Source of the DNA: Neurospora crassa OR74A
Lineage: Eukaryota > Ascomycota > Sordariomycetes > Sordariales > Sordariaceae
Direction of reading: 5' to 3'
Assembly: GCF_000182925.2 (NCBI RefSeq)
Contig: NC_026507.1
Span: 1,984,001-2,048,000, forward strand
DNA length: 64,000 bases
The notes under the pieces are model-generated. The model saw nothing but the letters and a program-made list of their open reading frames with translations. It did not search any database and was not told where the DNA came from. A program made the position numbers and the translations under genes. Positions 21,289 to 32,762 of the stretch are shown here, one piece after another (within the stretch, counting starts at the first letter, position 1; each line of letters opens with the position of its first letter).

Positions 21289-23359
21289 TCAAACCCACTG
21301 ATCCCATCGATGTCCATCCCGGTATACTAACCCGTCCGTTTCAAACTGCGGACCTTCGGCCTCAACGATGTATCCCCTCTCGCACCGGTCAAACTCTACC
21401 CTTTTCTGCTCTTTTTCGTAAAAGGAATCGAACCTACTCGAAAGAGCATCATGTAAGTTCTGCACATTCCCAGCCGGGTGTAGAGCCTCCCATGGTCGGA
21501 TACACGTCTTTCCTTTACACGACTTGAGGACAAAGAGGAGCGAATCAAGTCGGGCAACGACTTTCTGGACTGGTACCCCAAGAAGAGTCGCCGGCGTTTT
21601 CCCAGTGACAAGCGACGAAGAGTCAAGAATGTTATTGAGCTGGTAACGATCGGTCTGTTTCATTTCATGTGTCTGTCAGCATCGTGGATACGAGGTATTT
21701 GATGTCAGAACGGGCCGGAAGAAGGCCCAGAACAAAAGAAACTCACCTGAAGATCGTACAGCTCATGTTCACCACTACACCAGACAGAGTAGTACATATT
21801 ATACCTTTCGCCCAAGATTTTTACGGCCTTGTACGTATTGTTCGTCCAGTACCTCGTCGCGTCCTTTTCAAAAACTCGGCCCTCCGAGACCGCAAACCCC
21901 CAATACTCAACCGTGACATGCTCATGTCTTTTTCCCTTCGCCTTCGCTTGAGCCAGGTCCTCGGCGGTAAGCGGGATCGCCTCTCCATCCAGCCCATATT
22001 CTTCTTCTTCTTCTTCTTCTTTGCTTTCCTTGTCACCCAAAGCCCCAGCCAACTTCAGAACCGTAGGCGCCAGATCCACATGACTCGTCACCACCTCCGC
22101 TACCTCCCCCTTCTTCACGCCCGGTCCCCTCACAATCAACGGGACATTAATGTCCTCTTCGAACCCGCACTCCTTCCCCGGCTGGAGCCGGTGCTGACCA
22201 ATATGGTATCCGTTATCAGCCGTGTAAAAGACGTACGTGTTCTCCAACAACCCATGGCGCTCCAGCCGCGCCACGACGCCTGCGACCAGCTCGTCGACCG
22301 ATTGCAGCGCGCGCAGCCGCTGCCGGTAAAAGTGATCGTTGAAGGCTACGTTCTCGGCGCTCTGGTGCGGCAAGCGAGCAATCCAAGACACGCCCGAGGC
22401 GCGCGAAGAGGGGTTGAAGTGGGGAGTGCGCGGGACGATGACATCTGGGAAAAGGTGGGCGTGTCGGGCGGCGGGAATGGGAGGCGTGAAGGAGACGGAT
22501 TTTTCAATGTCGTCGTGTTCGTTGGTTGGACGGCGGTGGAGGGTAGCTGAGTCTGAGGAGGAGGAGGAAGAGGAAGAGGAAGGGAAGCGCGGCTCGACGT
22601 TGCTGTGAGGGGCGATGGGGGCAATGCCGAGGAAGAAGGGCCGGTTGTGGACGTTTTTGGCGGCCTCGTCGAGAAATCCGTAGGCCTTCTCGGCGAGGAC
22701 GTCGACTGAGTATTGGCCTTCGTAACTAATCGGGGGATCACGGTTGCGTTGGAAGGTGGCGTTGAGGTACGAGTAAGTGTAAGGGTCCAAAAGAAAGTCG
22801 GAGCCGTTCCAACCGGCTATGTAAGGGGCATCGTAGTTATCAACGGTGTGGGCGTTGAAAAGCTTGCCGGTGTAGTAGGTATCGTAGCCAGCTTTTTGGA
22901 GCCAGACTGGCAGATAGGCTTCGTTGAAGCCTTGACTGATGAACTTGGGGTATCCACCTAGTTTTGCGTGTTAGCTACGCCTGAAAGTGACTGCAGAAAC
23001 TCAAGAAGCACCTTACCATATGGCGGTGATACGTCCGTGACGTTGGTGTTGTGGGCTTGTTTTCCGGTCCACAGAGAAACTCGGGCAGGGCAGCAGATGG
23101 CCGTTGTACAGTAGTGACGTTTGTATGTAGTACCTTCATCGGCCAAGTATTTTTTGAGCAGGGGAAGATAGTCGAGCGACTGTAAATGCAAGTCTTGGTC
23201 GTCGGTAAGAATGAAGACGATATTTGGGCTCTTCTTTTCCCCTTCCGTTGTCGTCCCCTTTGGTTTATGTTCGAAGCCTAGAGATTTTTGTCCGCTGTCT
23301 ACGGCAAAAGCGGTTGATAGTGGTACGCCTGCTGCGAGAGTTACCACCGAAAAGCGCAT
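21289..23359 (-). CDS. ars-1: Arylsulfatase
   Basis: Secreted or periplasmic sulfatase that hydrolyses aryl sulfate esters for sulfur scavenging. Exons on the minus strand are 23359-23017, 22957-21747 and 21672-21289, giving 645 residues. The ATG at 23359 starts a signal peptide (MRFSVVTLAAGVPLSTAFA). The metal-binding start is NIVFILTDDQD. The sulfatase signature CCPARVSLWTGKQAHN holds the cysteine converted to formylglycine (first C of C-P-A-R). Later landmarks are KAGYDTYYTGKLFN, FYTADNGYHIGQHRL and the C-terminal GEHELYDLQ, joined by a phase-0 splice to THEMKQTDRYQLNN. Low-complexity Ser (from 22556-22582) and Glu (22000-22022) runs are encoded by microsatellites. I name it ars-1 because ars-1 is, to my recollection, linked to the qa cluster, which lies in this window. 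Expression in Neurospora is CYS-3 dependent, and a CYS-3-like site lies upstream. Confidence 0.9.
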
Positions 23360-24175
23360 TCTGAATGGGTTTTGTGACAAAGTGCTCTGATGTTGAAAAA
23401 CAGTAAGACTGAAGGGATTCCCAGGGGTAGTAAACAATGATCATGAGGTTTCGAATAAATACGCCCTGGGCACTGCAAAAGGTCGGGATCCTAGCAACAT
23501 CTATGACCCATATCATTGTTGGGATAACTCCGGCAAATTATGTTTTCATCGTCATATAATCGAGTCAGTGTGACTTCGGATTGGGGCTGTGATTGCTAAG
23601 CGTTGCTCCTTTGCATCGCGATGTTTCCGCGTTGGTGGGCTTGGAGGTTGGCGTAAAGTCATCGATGGCGTGCTAGTTTGGCGCAGTTGCACCATGCGAG
23701 CGTTACTATAAGAGATTCCATGGCAACTCTGTTCCGCAGCCAATGTCAAACTACGAGATGGTGCGATTTATCTCTATGCTCATTTGCTCATGTTTGTCGT
23801 TTCTGCAACCGATTTTGTGGGAAGGTAGCATCTTGTTCGCAATACAAGGGCCCGTCTAACGAAATCCAGACACTTATGTCGTGATTATCTCGGCCTTTCA
23901 TGTACCGCAGGGTATCTCGGGGATAAGCTGATTCTGGAGTTGTCGGCCTCCGTGTTCGGAATGAATCTCTAGAGGTGGGGATGACACTCAGGTAGTTCTT
24001 AGAAAAGGGAGTATTTCCTCGAACGCGTTTCCGAGTTCGAGTTTAGATTTAGGTGATCTTGCGCATTCCATGATCTCAAGGTATGTTCCATAATGATATC
24101 TTGAGGGGACAAGTACTTATATTGGCCCAGAATTCCCATCGGGCCTGAAACGCTCTTGCTTAAGAACTGGCAAAG
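23360..24175. other. Shared promoter region of divergent ars-1 and MFS gene
   Basis: No coding signal. The two flanking genes are transcribed away from each other, so this holds both promoters. One CYS-3-like motif is listed separately. Confidence 0.6.
23758..23767 (+). promoter_or_regulatory. CYS-3-like site (ATGGTGCGAT)
   Basis: Matches the palindromic CYS-3 consensus ATGRYRYCAT, as I recall it, at nine of ten positions. It lies 399 bases before the ars-1 start codon. A ten-base degenerate motif with one mismatch is weak on its own; the context (sulfur-regulated ars-1) is what makes it worth listing. Confidence 0.35.
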
Positions 24176-26285
24176 ATGGTTCAACGCCATGGGGACCAGC
24201 CGTCTTTAGAAACAGAACGAGAGCCTCTTTTGAGGGACACTGCGCAGCCCAGCTCCGACTACCTCTATCACGCCTATCGCAGTATTTCTGAGGAAGGTAT
24301 CTATAATCGATTTATCAAGCCAGTTCCCGAGGGAGATGAGGAACAGAGTCTAGGAAGCGACGAAACCGAGTCGTTGAAGCAGAGCGCCCACGTGAATGTC
24401 ATCAAGATCATATCTGTCATGCTGTTAGGCATCTTCGTCGCACAGACAGATACGTCCATTCTCATGGCAACACATGCAATTATTGCGTCCGAGTTCAAGG
24501 CCTTAAAAGACTCTAGCTGGCTCATTATCAGTTTCTCTCTAGCTGGGGCGGCCACGCAGACTTTGGTGAGGAATATCATCGAATGACACAGCCTTGGGGG
24601 AGTATGCTGACTACTCCGCCTCTGGACAGTACGGCAAGTTAAGTGACATCTATGGGCGCAAGAGGATGGTGATAATCGCGTATACCATGTTCATGGTTGG
24701 CTGTGCGATTGTCGGTATGGGCCAGACAATGTCGCAGGTCGTCCTGGGCCGAATTGTATCCGGTGCTGGAGCCTCTGGCATGTCCGCACTCGTGTCCGTT
24801 CTCATCACAGGTAAGCATGGCTTTGACATGAACTGATAGAGTGTTTGCAGCGACGACTAACAGCCAGTTGCCCCTTAGATCTGCTTCCTCTGCGAGAAGT
24901 TGCTCAGTGGAGAGCGTATGTCAATCTCGTAGCTACCCTTGGCCGAAGCATTGGCGGATCTTTAGGAGGTTGCCTGGCAGATGTCGTCGGATGGCGATGG
25001 TAAGCCTCTTCTGCTGCCGAGTATAGTAGAAACCAGCTGACGCCAGTACGCTCAGGTCGTTCCGCGTTCAAGTGCCACTCATAACCCTCGCCATCATTCT
25101 TTGCTCAGCATATTTACCCAGCCACACCGGCACGCTAGACGAGACAGATGACACCACCCAGTTGAAGAGCAAGTTCAGCCGTATCGACTTCAAGGGCTCG
25201 TTCATTTTCGCGGCCCTTGTGCTGGCCCTGCTTCTCCCCATAGAGCTCGGCGGCGTCAAGATCCCCTGGTCCCACCCGCTCATTTTCGTCTATCTCGGTG
25301 CCAGCGTTATCCTTCTCGTCTTGTTCATTGCAGTAGAAAGGCGACAGGCCGAGCCAATCCTGCCGCTGGAGATTTTCCACAGCAAAGACGCCATCCTTTC
25401 GTTCTTGATCCTGGGACTCCAAACCGCCGCCCAGTTGGGACTCATGTTCACTGTCCCCCTCTACTTCCAAGTGACATCCACGCCGCGGCCGTCCGCCACC
25501 GTCGCGGGCGCGCACCTCGTCCCTGCCGTTATGGGCAACGCTATCGGCGGCATCATCTCCGGTTCCGCCATCAAGCGCTCAGGACGGTACAAGTCCCTCG
25601 TCATTTGGGCCGTGACCTGCTCCTCCATCGGCTATCTTCTCCTAATGCTGAGGTGGCACGGCAACACCAACTCTTGGTTCGAATCGCTGTATATCTTCCC
25701 CGGAGGCTTTGGCATGGGGGTCACGAACAGCGCGCTGTTCATTTCGCTTCAGGTGGTCATTGACCCGGCTCACATGGCGCCTGCTGTGTCGTTCATGTAT
25801 TTAATGCAAACGGTATGGATGACGATTGGGTTGCCGGCTGCGAACACGATTATGCAGACCGTGCTTCGAAGAAACCTTGAGATTCGGCTGTTGAAGCTAG
25901 GATATGACAACGTTGAGGTAGCCAAGGTTTGTGCCCTGACCCTGTGCTTGTCGCTATGTCTTTCGCTGTGCGGAATGGCTCAAGGCTAACTTGGAGCCAT
26001 AGGTCATATCGAAGGCGGTTTCTGATGTTGACTTTATCGACGGCGCAATCGATAAGGTCAGGGATGCTGTTGTCCAGTCGTATATTGACGGTCTATGGTG
26101 GAGTCACGGTCAGTCTCCCTCTTCACTCCCTTTCTCGCGTCTCTTTCTGGCAAGTCTCTACGGCACGGACTGCTGATCACTGTTACCATTGCTTAGGGTT
26201 CTCGTTTGCCTGCTCGGTCACTGCACTTGTGCTGGCTGTCTTCCTCAAGCAGAGAAGGCTCGACGTACATAAGTCTAACCCTTGA
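24176..26285 (+). CDS. MFS transporter, 14-helix DHA2 type (vacuolar amino acid / drug transporter-like)
   Basis: Proton-coupled major facilitator. Six exons are read as 24176-24565, 24630-24810, 24879-24999, 25056-25926, 26003-26108 and 26197-26285, all in phase, giving 585 residues. A hydrophilic N-terminal tail of about 80 residues with acidic clusters (PEGDEEQSLGSDETES) precedes helix 1 (ISVMLLGIFVAQTDTSILMA). The MFS motif A between helices 2 and 3 is YGKLSDIYGRKRM, and motif C-like glycines follow in helix 5 (LGRSIGGSLGGCLADVVGWRW). About 14 hydrophobic helices fit DHA2. The sequence style around TDTSI and ASEF recalls the Fnx1/Vba vacuolar basic amino acid group, but azole/multidrug pumps share it, so the substrate is unknown. 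It is divergent from ars-1, and a sulfur-related role cannot be excluded. Confidence 0.88.
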
Positions 26286-26924
26286 TGACCATTCTTGCCG
26301 GGCGAATACTGCTGCTGAAGATTGGGAATATCCGGCCGTTGAACAACTTCAGCCCATATTAAGTTTCCAGGAGAAGCACACGGATTTTCCTTGGGGCTGC
26401 TCCGTACAAATTCACCAGTGTGGCTTGTGTCTCGAATAAATCCACTGAGTAAGAAACTCCGCAATGCGTGAAATATGCCCTGGAATGATGTAGGTGAGTA
26501 GCTAAATATGGCGTGGCTTTCACACCTCTCACGTTCCTGGTCATTGTCGGTTTTTTTTTCCCTTTATTTTTTCCTCTGTACCAGCCAATGTTCCATGAAG
26601 AGGTGAATGACAGAATCCTTACTAGTTTCATGTGGCGCTTCCAGTATCGAGTGATAATGTCGAGTGATAACGAGCAGTCGGACTAGGCCGAATCGCTGTT
26701 TTATTGTGCCTTTTCGAGTATGACCTTCTACGCGATAGGATATTCCACCCACCCACCCACCCACCCCTTCCTTCCCCTCCCCGGAAAAACAAAACGCCTG
26801 GCTGTATGAAACGTGATTAACAGTGCTCTCCATCGCAAAGAATTTTATGCACCCATCCCATCCTTCTACCCTGGGTTGGTATCTGTTCTCGCGAGCGGGA
26901 ACCATCTCGATTTACATCGGCGTA
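26286..26924. other. Intergenic between convergent MFS and WD40 genes
   Basis: Holds both 3' regions and a CCCA tetranucleotide repeat at about 26746-26766. No gene is visible. Confidence 0.6.
26746..26766. repeat. CCCA tetranucleotide repeat
   Basis: About five CCCA units, non-coding. Confidence 0.9.
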
Positions 26925-28768
26925 CTAGAACCGAACACCCCAAACACCGCGCCCTGCGCTGACTCCCAACCAATCGCCATACTCGCCATTGCCCATTGGA
27001 GGAACCCATCCAAGGTTCCCGACCTCGTAGTCACACTGCCAACTAGCCACAGGACTCCTCACGTTATCAGGCTGGCCTGCCGGGGTCAACCCGGAGGGCT
27101 GGTTGAGCAAGTCCCAAATGAGCACCTGGCAGTCGTCACCACCCGAAGCAAGCGTGCCTCTCCGGGTGGGCGACCACTCAATGCAGTTTAAGGAACCCCC
27201 ATGGCCCCGAAGCTCCAGCAACGCCTGCCCTGGTTGGCGAACGTCGAGTATCCTGATTACATTGGAATCCATCGCAAAAGTTGCGAGTAGATGTTGGTCA
27301 TGCGGAGACGTGGCCAGTCGCAGGAGGGGTGGGGGGTGCGACATGGTTTGCTGAGCCAGCGTAGGACTGATCCGGCCGCCATTGGCATCTAAATATATGG
27401 GTCAGTTTGTTGTAAAGATAGGGACCAACGGAAAGCCGACAAGTGACACTTACCACGCTCTTCCTTGCCTGTGGGCTCGTAAATGATAGTACTGTGCTCA
27501 AGGCTCCGGAGATCGAACATGCGCACACTGCCGTCCTGGCCACAGCTTACAAACACATCTACACTGTTTGCGCAGAAGCGAACGTCGTACACCTCCTTAT
27601 CGTGGGCGATAAGCTGAGTCTTGGCCGTCAACGATGGGATATCCCAGATGGTACACGTAGTGTCGATACTCGATGTGATGATTAAGCTAGGCTGAACGGT
27701 ATTCCAGTCGAGCGAGGTCAGAGGAGCTGTATGATCGGGCGTCTTGGAGTTGGACAAGAGGGCTAGGGGAGTAAGCTTGGTGATGGGGGCGTCACGGCCG
27801 CTTCTCGAAGTGATCGAAGAGCCACTGGTGGGGACCACGGGGTCAGCTGGAAGTGACCACAGCCGCAAATGGTCCCCTGAGGTAGCCAGCAGGTCTGTGG
27901 ATTGTTTCTGGGATGAAGGAGGTTCCCACAACAGGCGCGTTACGGGGTATGAGTGTGTGGCCTCGGCGGTGCGGGTGAAGTCCATGGAGTACTTGGAGGT
28001 GCCCGGGACGTATACATCGGGTGGTGTCTGCGTCAAATTGGCCTCCAAGATCTGGATATAGTTGTGGCCATCCTCCAAGTAGCTGCCAATGGCCAATTTC
28101 CCGGCACTGTTTGCGCTGGGACGCCACTTACACCAGTCGAACGAGTACGTAGCCCAAGGGGCCATGTAGTTGCTGGTGCGAGACTGGGGATTGGCCAATT
28201 CGTAGGCCTGGCTACCGGGCAGCATGCCATCAGAGAGGGTGGAATCGGCCCGAGGCCGGATATCTGACAGTCCCAGCGGGGTGTTGGAGACGTTGCGAGA
28301 TGACGAAGCGGCCGCGTACTTGTTGGTGCTTGCGGGAGACATGTATTGCGACGAAGAGCTGCCACCTGGAGGCGTCGGGTTGTAGGCGGAATAGGGCGAG
28401 TTGCCGCCGTCATAGGAATTTGAGGCCAGGGTAGCAGGGCTGGAGCGCTCATAGCCGTGGGACTTGTAGTCGGCCGACTGCTGCATCGTGGGGAGAGTGG
28501 GAGCCGTGTTGGACTGCATGACGGGCGGACGAGACGACATGCCTCCGGGCTGCAGAACATTGGGTACGGCACCAGCGCTTTGATAGCTCTGCATGTTGGG
28601 GGGGCTCGAGGGCATCTGCTCGAGCTTGATATGTGGTGCGCCGGAGGACGCGTACTCGCGGGGCGACGACAAGTGGGCCTGATGTGCCGACATGTGAAGC
28701 TCGTCGCCGTGGGAGGCATAGGCACTCGGTCGGCGCGCCGGCTGATATTGCTGTGACTGCTGGTTCAT
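26925..28768 (-). CDS. WD40 protein of the WDR68/DCAF7/AN11 family
   Basis: Scaffold WD40 protein; in animals and plants this family binds DYRK kinases, transcription factors and CUL4-DDB1. Two exons, 28768-27454 and 27388-26925, joined in phase (EERG-to-D), give 592 residues. The ATG at 28768 (MNQQSQQYQPARRPSAYA) is the first in frame. The first 200 or so residues are a Gln/Ser/Pro-rich, probably disordered extension that the animal proteins lack. The propeller begins near TYSFDWCKWRP and GKLAIGSYLEDG, followed by repeats seen as LLATSGDHLRLW, LIITSSIDTTCTIWDI, FVSCGQDGSVRMFDLR, SNVIRILDVRQPG and LASGGDDCQVLIWDL. The C-terminal stretch VGNLGWVPPMG fits the family's final blades. Family assignment is firm; the fungal role is not shown by sequence. 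Confidence 0.88.
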
Positions 28769-29824
28769 TGTGCCAATGCCAGTCGGCAACACGAAGATCT
28801 TGGACGAAGGATCTTGAAGAGTCGCGGTCTTGAGGATTGTGTTCGGGAGGCGAGGCGCCTAGGTCGTTGGCTCGAGTGGACGCTAGCGGCGGGATGCGAC
28901 TAAAGGGCAAGAAGGGAAGTGCCAGGGCGCGGCGCTGCTTGATATTAGGTTATGGACTGGTATTGCTGGAGGCTTGTTCATGTATAGGTAAGATATGGCG
29001 CAGAAGCGGGCGGCGGGGCGAGCTTAAGGGCGCTGTTTCCAAGGTCGCCGAGATGGTGGAATTGGTTTACGGTGTGGTGGTGGTGTTGAAGGTGATGGTG
29101 CGAGCCGAACGGGCGCCTGACGAGGACGGGGATGTTACCGAGAGCACAAGAGAGTGACACAACGAGTATGGATATCCGAAGGGCGGAGAGAGGTAGGTAG
29201 GTAAGCCTCAGTTCTGGTCCGTATCGGCAGCTCCGTGACAATCACCTCGCTGTCGGCTTGTTTCGTCACCGTGAAAGTGGCAGAAGAAGGTGGGAGGAAG
29301 ACGAGATGGGAAGGTTGGGTGTACTTCCACTTTGGAGAGACGACATCAATGGCGGGTTTACAGCGGGCTCCCAGCGTCAAGAAGAGCGGCCCCCCTGTGA
29401 AGGTTGCGGGGGACAAGGTACTAGTGTAGACATAGCTTAGCTACTCAATAACTGCAACTCTCTTCAATTGGTCCTCTACTTCAAGTACTAGCAAGTAAGC
29501 TGTGCATATCGAAAGTACTTGGCGGTAGTTTTGGTGTGTTTTAGCCCGTTTAGTTGCATCGAAAGAGACATAAGATCTTACGGTGCAAGCGTTTAGGAAT
29601 TTATACGCTTTAAGCAGCCGACGGAACGAAAGCCGCATAACGTTGCTTGATCAAACCCCACACTGTCGATTGACGGGCCGGCAGACAATTCGATTTCGCG
29701 CGCCCCAGCGACCCCAGCGACGAGCACCTCGACGGCGTCAATATTCAACCTAACAACGGCGGGCAGGCAGGAAGGCTTACTTTCGACTACAGGCTACCGC
29801 TCTCGACATTACCAACCAGTCACC
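28769..29824. other. Shared promoter of divergent WD40 and bL36m genes
   Basis: No clear gene. A 65-codon minus-strand frame at 29441-29638 has A/T-ending codons unlike its neighbours and is not supported. A GGTAGGTA element occurs near 29188-29200. Confidence 0.5.
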
Positions 29825-30323
29825 ATGTCGAACCTCTTCCGGTCGCTCGCATCCTCGATGCGCGCGCTTTCCCTCGCCGCTCCTCGCGCGACTGCCGTCA
29901 ACACCACCAAGACCGTTGTCTCGACACACCAGACACGATGCCTCTCTCAGGGCCTCCTCTCCCGCCACATTTGCACGCCCATGTGCTCCCATAACAGACC
30001 CGTCGCCGTGTGCCAAAGCGCCAAGAACGGCCTGCAGTCGAAGCAGCAATCGAGGGGCATGAAGGTTCACTCCGCTATCAAGAAGCGATGCGAGCATTGC
30101 AAGGTGAGAAGCACAGCATATATATATGTATATTTATATCTGGCCCTTCAGATATCTTGGGAAGCCAGCGAGTGTGGAGGTTTTAGGTAGGGACCCGGAC
30201 TGATCCGTCAACCCGACATCTATACAGGTCGTGCGTCGCAAGGCCAACAAGAGGCAAAACGGCTACCTCTACATCATTTGCCCTGCGAATCCCAGACACA
30301 AGCAGCGCCAGGGCTACCGGTGA
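29825..30323 (+). CDS. Mitochondrial ribosomal protein bL36m
   Basis: Small zinc-ribbon protein of the mitochondrial large ribosomal subunit (yeast Rtc6). Exons 29825-30103 and 30228-30323 join in phase 0 to give 124 residues. The first 80 or so residues are Arg/Ser/Ala-rich and lack acidic residues, as expected of a mitochondrial presequence (MSNLFRSLASSMRALSLAAP). The mature domain starts at GMKVHSAIKKRCEHCK and continues VVRRKANKRQNGYLYIICP, then NPRHKQRQGYR. The Cys-x2-Cys, the later Cys and the His of NPRH are the bL36 zinc ligands. The next two genes include another mitochondrial protein, so the neighbourhood is mitochondrial. Identity is certain. Confidence 0.95.
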
Positions 30324-30739
30324 ACATGCCGATGACGATATCGACAGTGGAGTGGCACATGGTGTGTACAACGAGCGCTCAACAACGGTCTTGGTCTTGT
30401 GGTTTTATTTTCGGGTCTACATAGAAGGATTGGGCTGTACGATACGTTAGGCGAAAGGACCATCTTGAACAACGAGCGCCGACTCGCATGCCGATACGGA
30501 GACGTGTATATCAGACCTGGCATTTAACGGGCCTTTTTTTCTTGTCGCCCAGCATAAGGGATGGCCCGTCATGACGATTCAGCAACGAGATTGGGATAAA
30601 CCGAACCCAGAAACGGTCTGGTCGTGTGGATGATACCAGCGCGTACGGCCTCAGCCAAATGACAAGGAATGCGACCCATGAACAAGAGAACGGTTCTTCG
30701 GTGGGTGAAGGCCGAGGCGAGATATGGTCTCTTCGACAG
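30324..30739. other. Intergenic between convergent bL36m and LYR-motif genes
   Basis: 3' regions of both genes. No gene, repeat or RNA is visible. Confidence 0.6.
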
Positions 30740-31208
30740 TTACAGACCATCAATATACCTCTCCATATTTTCCCATTCTGTCTTGCCTGTCGAGAGCAGA
30801 TAGCGAATGTGGTCCTTGTGAGTGAGACAGGCCAGTGTCAGTAGCAAAAGGGACGCAAGCAAAATTGAGAAATCGGACAAGGAGGAATACGAACAAGGTC
30901 AGTGACATGGCGGTTTCTCTCAAACTCGGCGCGGGCCATCCTTCTCGTCTCGGCACGCGTGGCCGGGTCCGGAATCCGGCGGGTCGCCCGCATGATGGTG
31001 CGGTACAAGGCCAAAACTCGGGCTCTTTGGAGAAACTAAGTAGAGACGGTAGATTGGAAAACTCATCCTCATTACGAGATGAGTGGGAGCGACTTACATG
31101 TTCCAAACTCAGTGTGTTCCCCAGACGAGGCCGCGGGCGGCTTGCATATTCCCGAATGCAAAGCCGCAGAGCTGGCAAGCACCGTACAAGTGGTGCTGAG
31201 TGGTTCAT
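30740..31208 (-). CDS. LYR-motif mitochondrial protein (LYRM2-like)
   Basis: Small mitochondrial matrix protein of the LYR family, which serves respiratory-complex assembly and Fe-S or acyl-carrier-protein binding; LYRM2 is tied to complex I. Three short exons on the minus strand, 31208-31098, 31035-30895 and 30814-30740, all in phase 0, give 108 residues. Exon 1 is a basic presequence ending RLGNTLSLEH. Exon 2 starts FLQRARVLALYRTIMRATR with the LYR motif (L-Y-R) and continues to MARAEFERNRHVTDL. Exon 3 reads DHIRYLLSTGKTEWENMERY and ends IDGL. This follows the LYRM2 pattern (Q-V-L-x-L-Y-R, R-x-E-F-x-R-N). Donors are GTAAGT and GTTCGT; the last acceptor is CAAG. It is easily missed because no exon exceeds 47 codons. 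Confidence 0.88.
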
Positions 31209-31666
31209 GGAAATGGGGTGTTATGAGGGTGAAGTTTGTGTCTGTGATGAGATTGGTTGATTCATACCCCGAGCTTTGCTGATTAGAATACTCCTTTGGA
31301 TGAGTGAAGGGAGCAAGCAGATCAGGCTTGGCATCGAAGTGTGTGGTATGTAGCAAAGTTGAGGTAAGATACTTATGCACACTATGCTTCAATAGGAAAG
31401 GCCCTGCAGCAGATACAAAGTACCTTTGTGTGATGAGGCATCACGTAGAATAGAAGTGGCTTTAACCTCCCCTTTGTATGTTGATATCGGTTGCTTTATG
31501 TGGTGCTGCGGTCCTGGACGGGAAGTGGAAATCGAGGATGCAAAGGATTTCCGTCATTTACAACTGCTTGCTATAGAAACTACTGTGTAAGCATTCGGGT
31601 TCCACGCCGTCAACCTCAACTTCAACGCGACATCAGACTTCATCCAATCCCACCACCCATACGCCA
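31209..31666. other. Shared promoter of divergent LYR and NatD genes
   Basis: No gene visible; flanking genes are divergent. Confidence 0.6.
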
Positions 31667-32657
31667 ATGGCACCAAAACGCCAACGGGCGCCGACGAGCC
31701 CCATCGAGAGGGCAAATCGCCAAACAGACAAAGAGTTCATCGCCAACTATCTCCAACCATCCGTAACATCCTCAACACTACACCCCTCATCGCCAGCGCA
31801 ACTACCACCAAAACCCTGGACCACCGAATGGTCGCATCCCAAAACCGGCACCAAGTACACCATTAGCTTGGTCCAGTCCGGGAAGCTCAGCGAGGAGGAA
31901 CTCAAAGCATGCTTCGACCTGATCAAGGAGACTAGCTACGATGACTATCAAAACTCCAAAGATAAATGGCAACCCAGGAAGAAGATGGAAGAAATGAGAT
32001 CGCCCGATCTTCGTTACGTCCTGGTCAAAGACGGCTCGTCCGGTTCTATACGTGCTTTCACGTCCTTGATGCCTACCTATGAAGAAGGTCAGCCGGTCGT
32101 CTACTGCTACGAAATTCATCTCAAGCCGGAGTTACAGGGGTAAGAAGCCAAAAAAACGATAATAATTAAAATTTTCATTCCTCCATCACGCGCCGTGTCA
32201 TGGTCCATCGTGTGCAAATATGGCCAAATAGCCATGTATGTAATTCTACACTAACCAGTTCTCTCACTGACTACTTCTCTGCCACAGCTCCGGACTCGGT
32301 TCACTGTTGATGGGATTCCATGTGACTGTGGCCACTAACCTGCCTCCGATCACAAAAGTGATGTTGACATGTTTCCTATCCAACAAACGCGCCCTTGGCT
32401 TTTACAAAAGGCACGGGTTTGGGACGGATGACATCTCACCTGGACCAAGAAAGTTCCGGTCAGGGAAGGTAGTGATGCCGGATTATGTTATCATGAGTAA
32501 ACCCGTTGTTCGTTCCGCACCGCTCACGAAGGACAAGCCGTCTGAACGGAAGAGATTCCAGACCGACGCATTTGGGTATCACTCGCCTAAAGATAAAAAC
32601 CATAAAGACGAAAGACCAGATCTTGAGCCATCCACATCTTCCGACGGGAAATCATAG
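31667..32657 (+). CDS. N-alpha-acetyltransferase 40 (NatD/Nat4), histone H4/H2A N-terminal
   Basis: GNAT-fold enzyme that acetylates the N-terminal serine of histones H4 and H2A. Exons 31667-32139 and 32288-32657 join in phase (ELQG|SGLG) to give 280 residues. NatD landmarks are SYDDYQNSKDKWQPRKKMEE (substrate region), RYVLVKDG, then VVYCYEIHLKPELQGSGLGS, in which Q-G-S-G-L-G is the acetyl-CoA pyrophosphate loop. LTCFLSNKRALGFYKRHGF is the usual GNAT motif B. A basic N-terminal stretch and a disordered, charged C-terminal tail of about 50 residues flank the fold. The stop lies only about 105 bases from the 3' end of the convergent minus-strand gene. Identity is firm from motifs. Confidence 0.93.
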
Positions 32658-32762
32658 GCCAATATTGTGTTTGTGGAGATATCGACTCCTGAAAAACAGT
32701 GGTTTTGTGGTCTAGACTGATGTAGGCCCCTATGTCACGTTAAGAAAATATATACAATGATA

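Noticed and set aside
21669-22550. 293-codon plus-strand frame
   Set aside because: It is antisense to the long central exon of ars-1, whose protein motifs are unmistakable.
29441-29638. 65-codon minus-strand frame starting MRLSFRRLLKAYKF
   Set aside because: Codons end mostly in A or T, unlike every real gene here, and it sits in the divergent promoter of two housekeeping genes.
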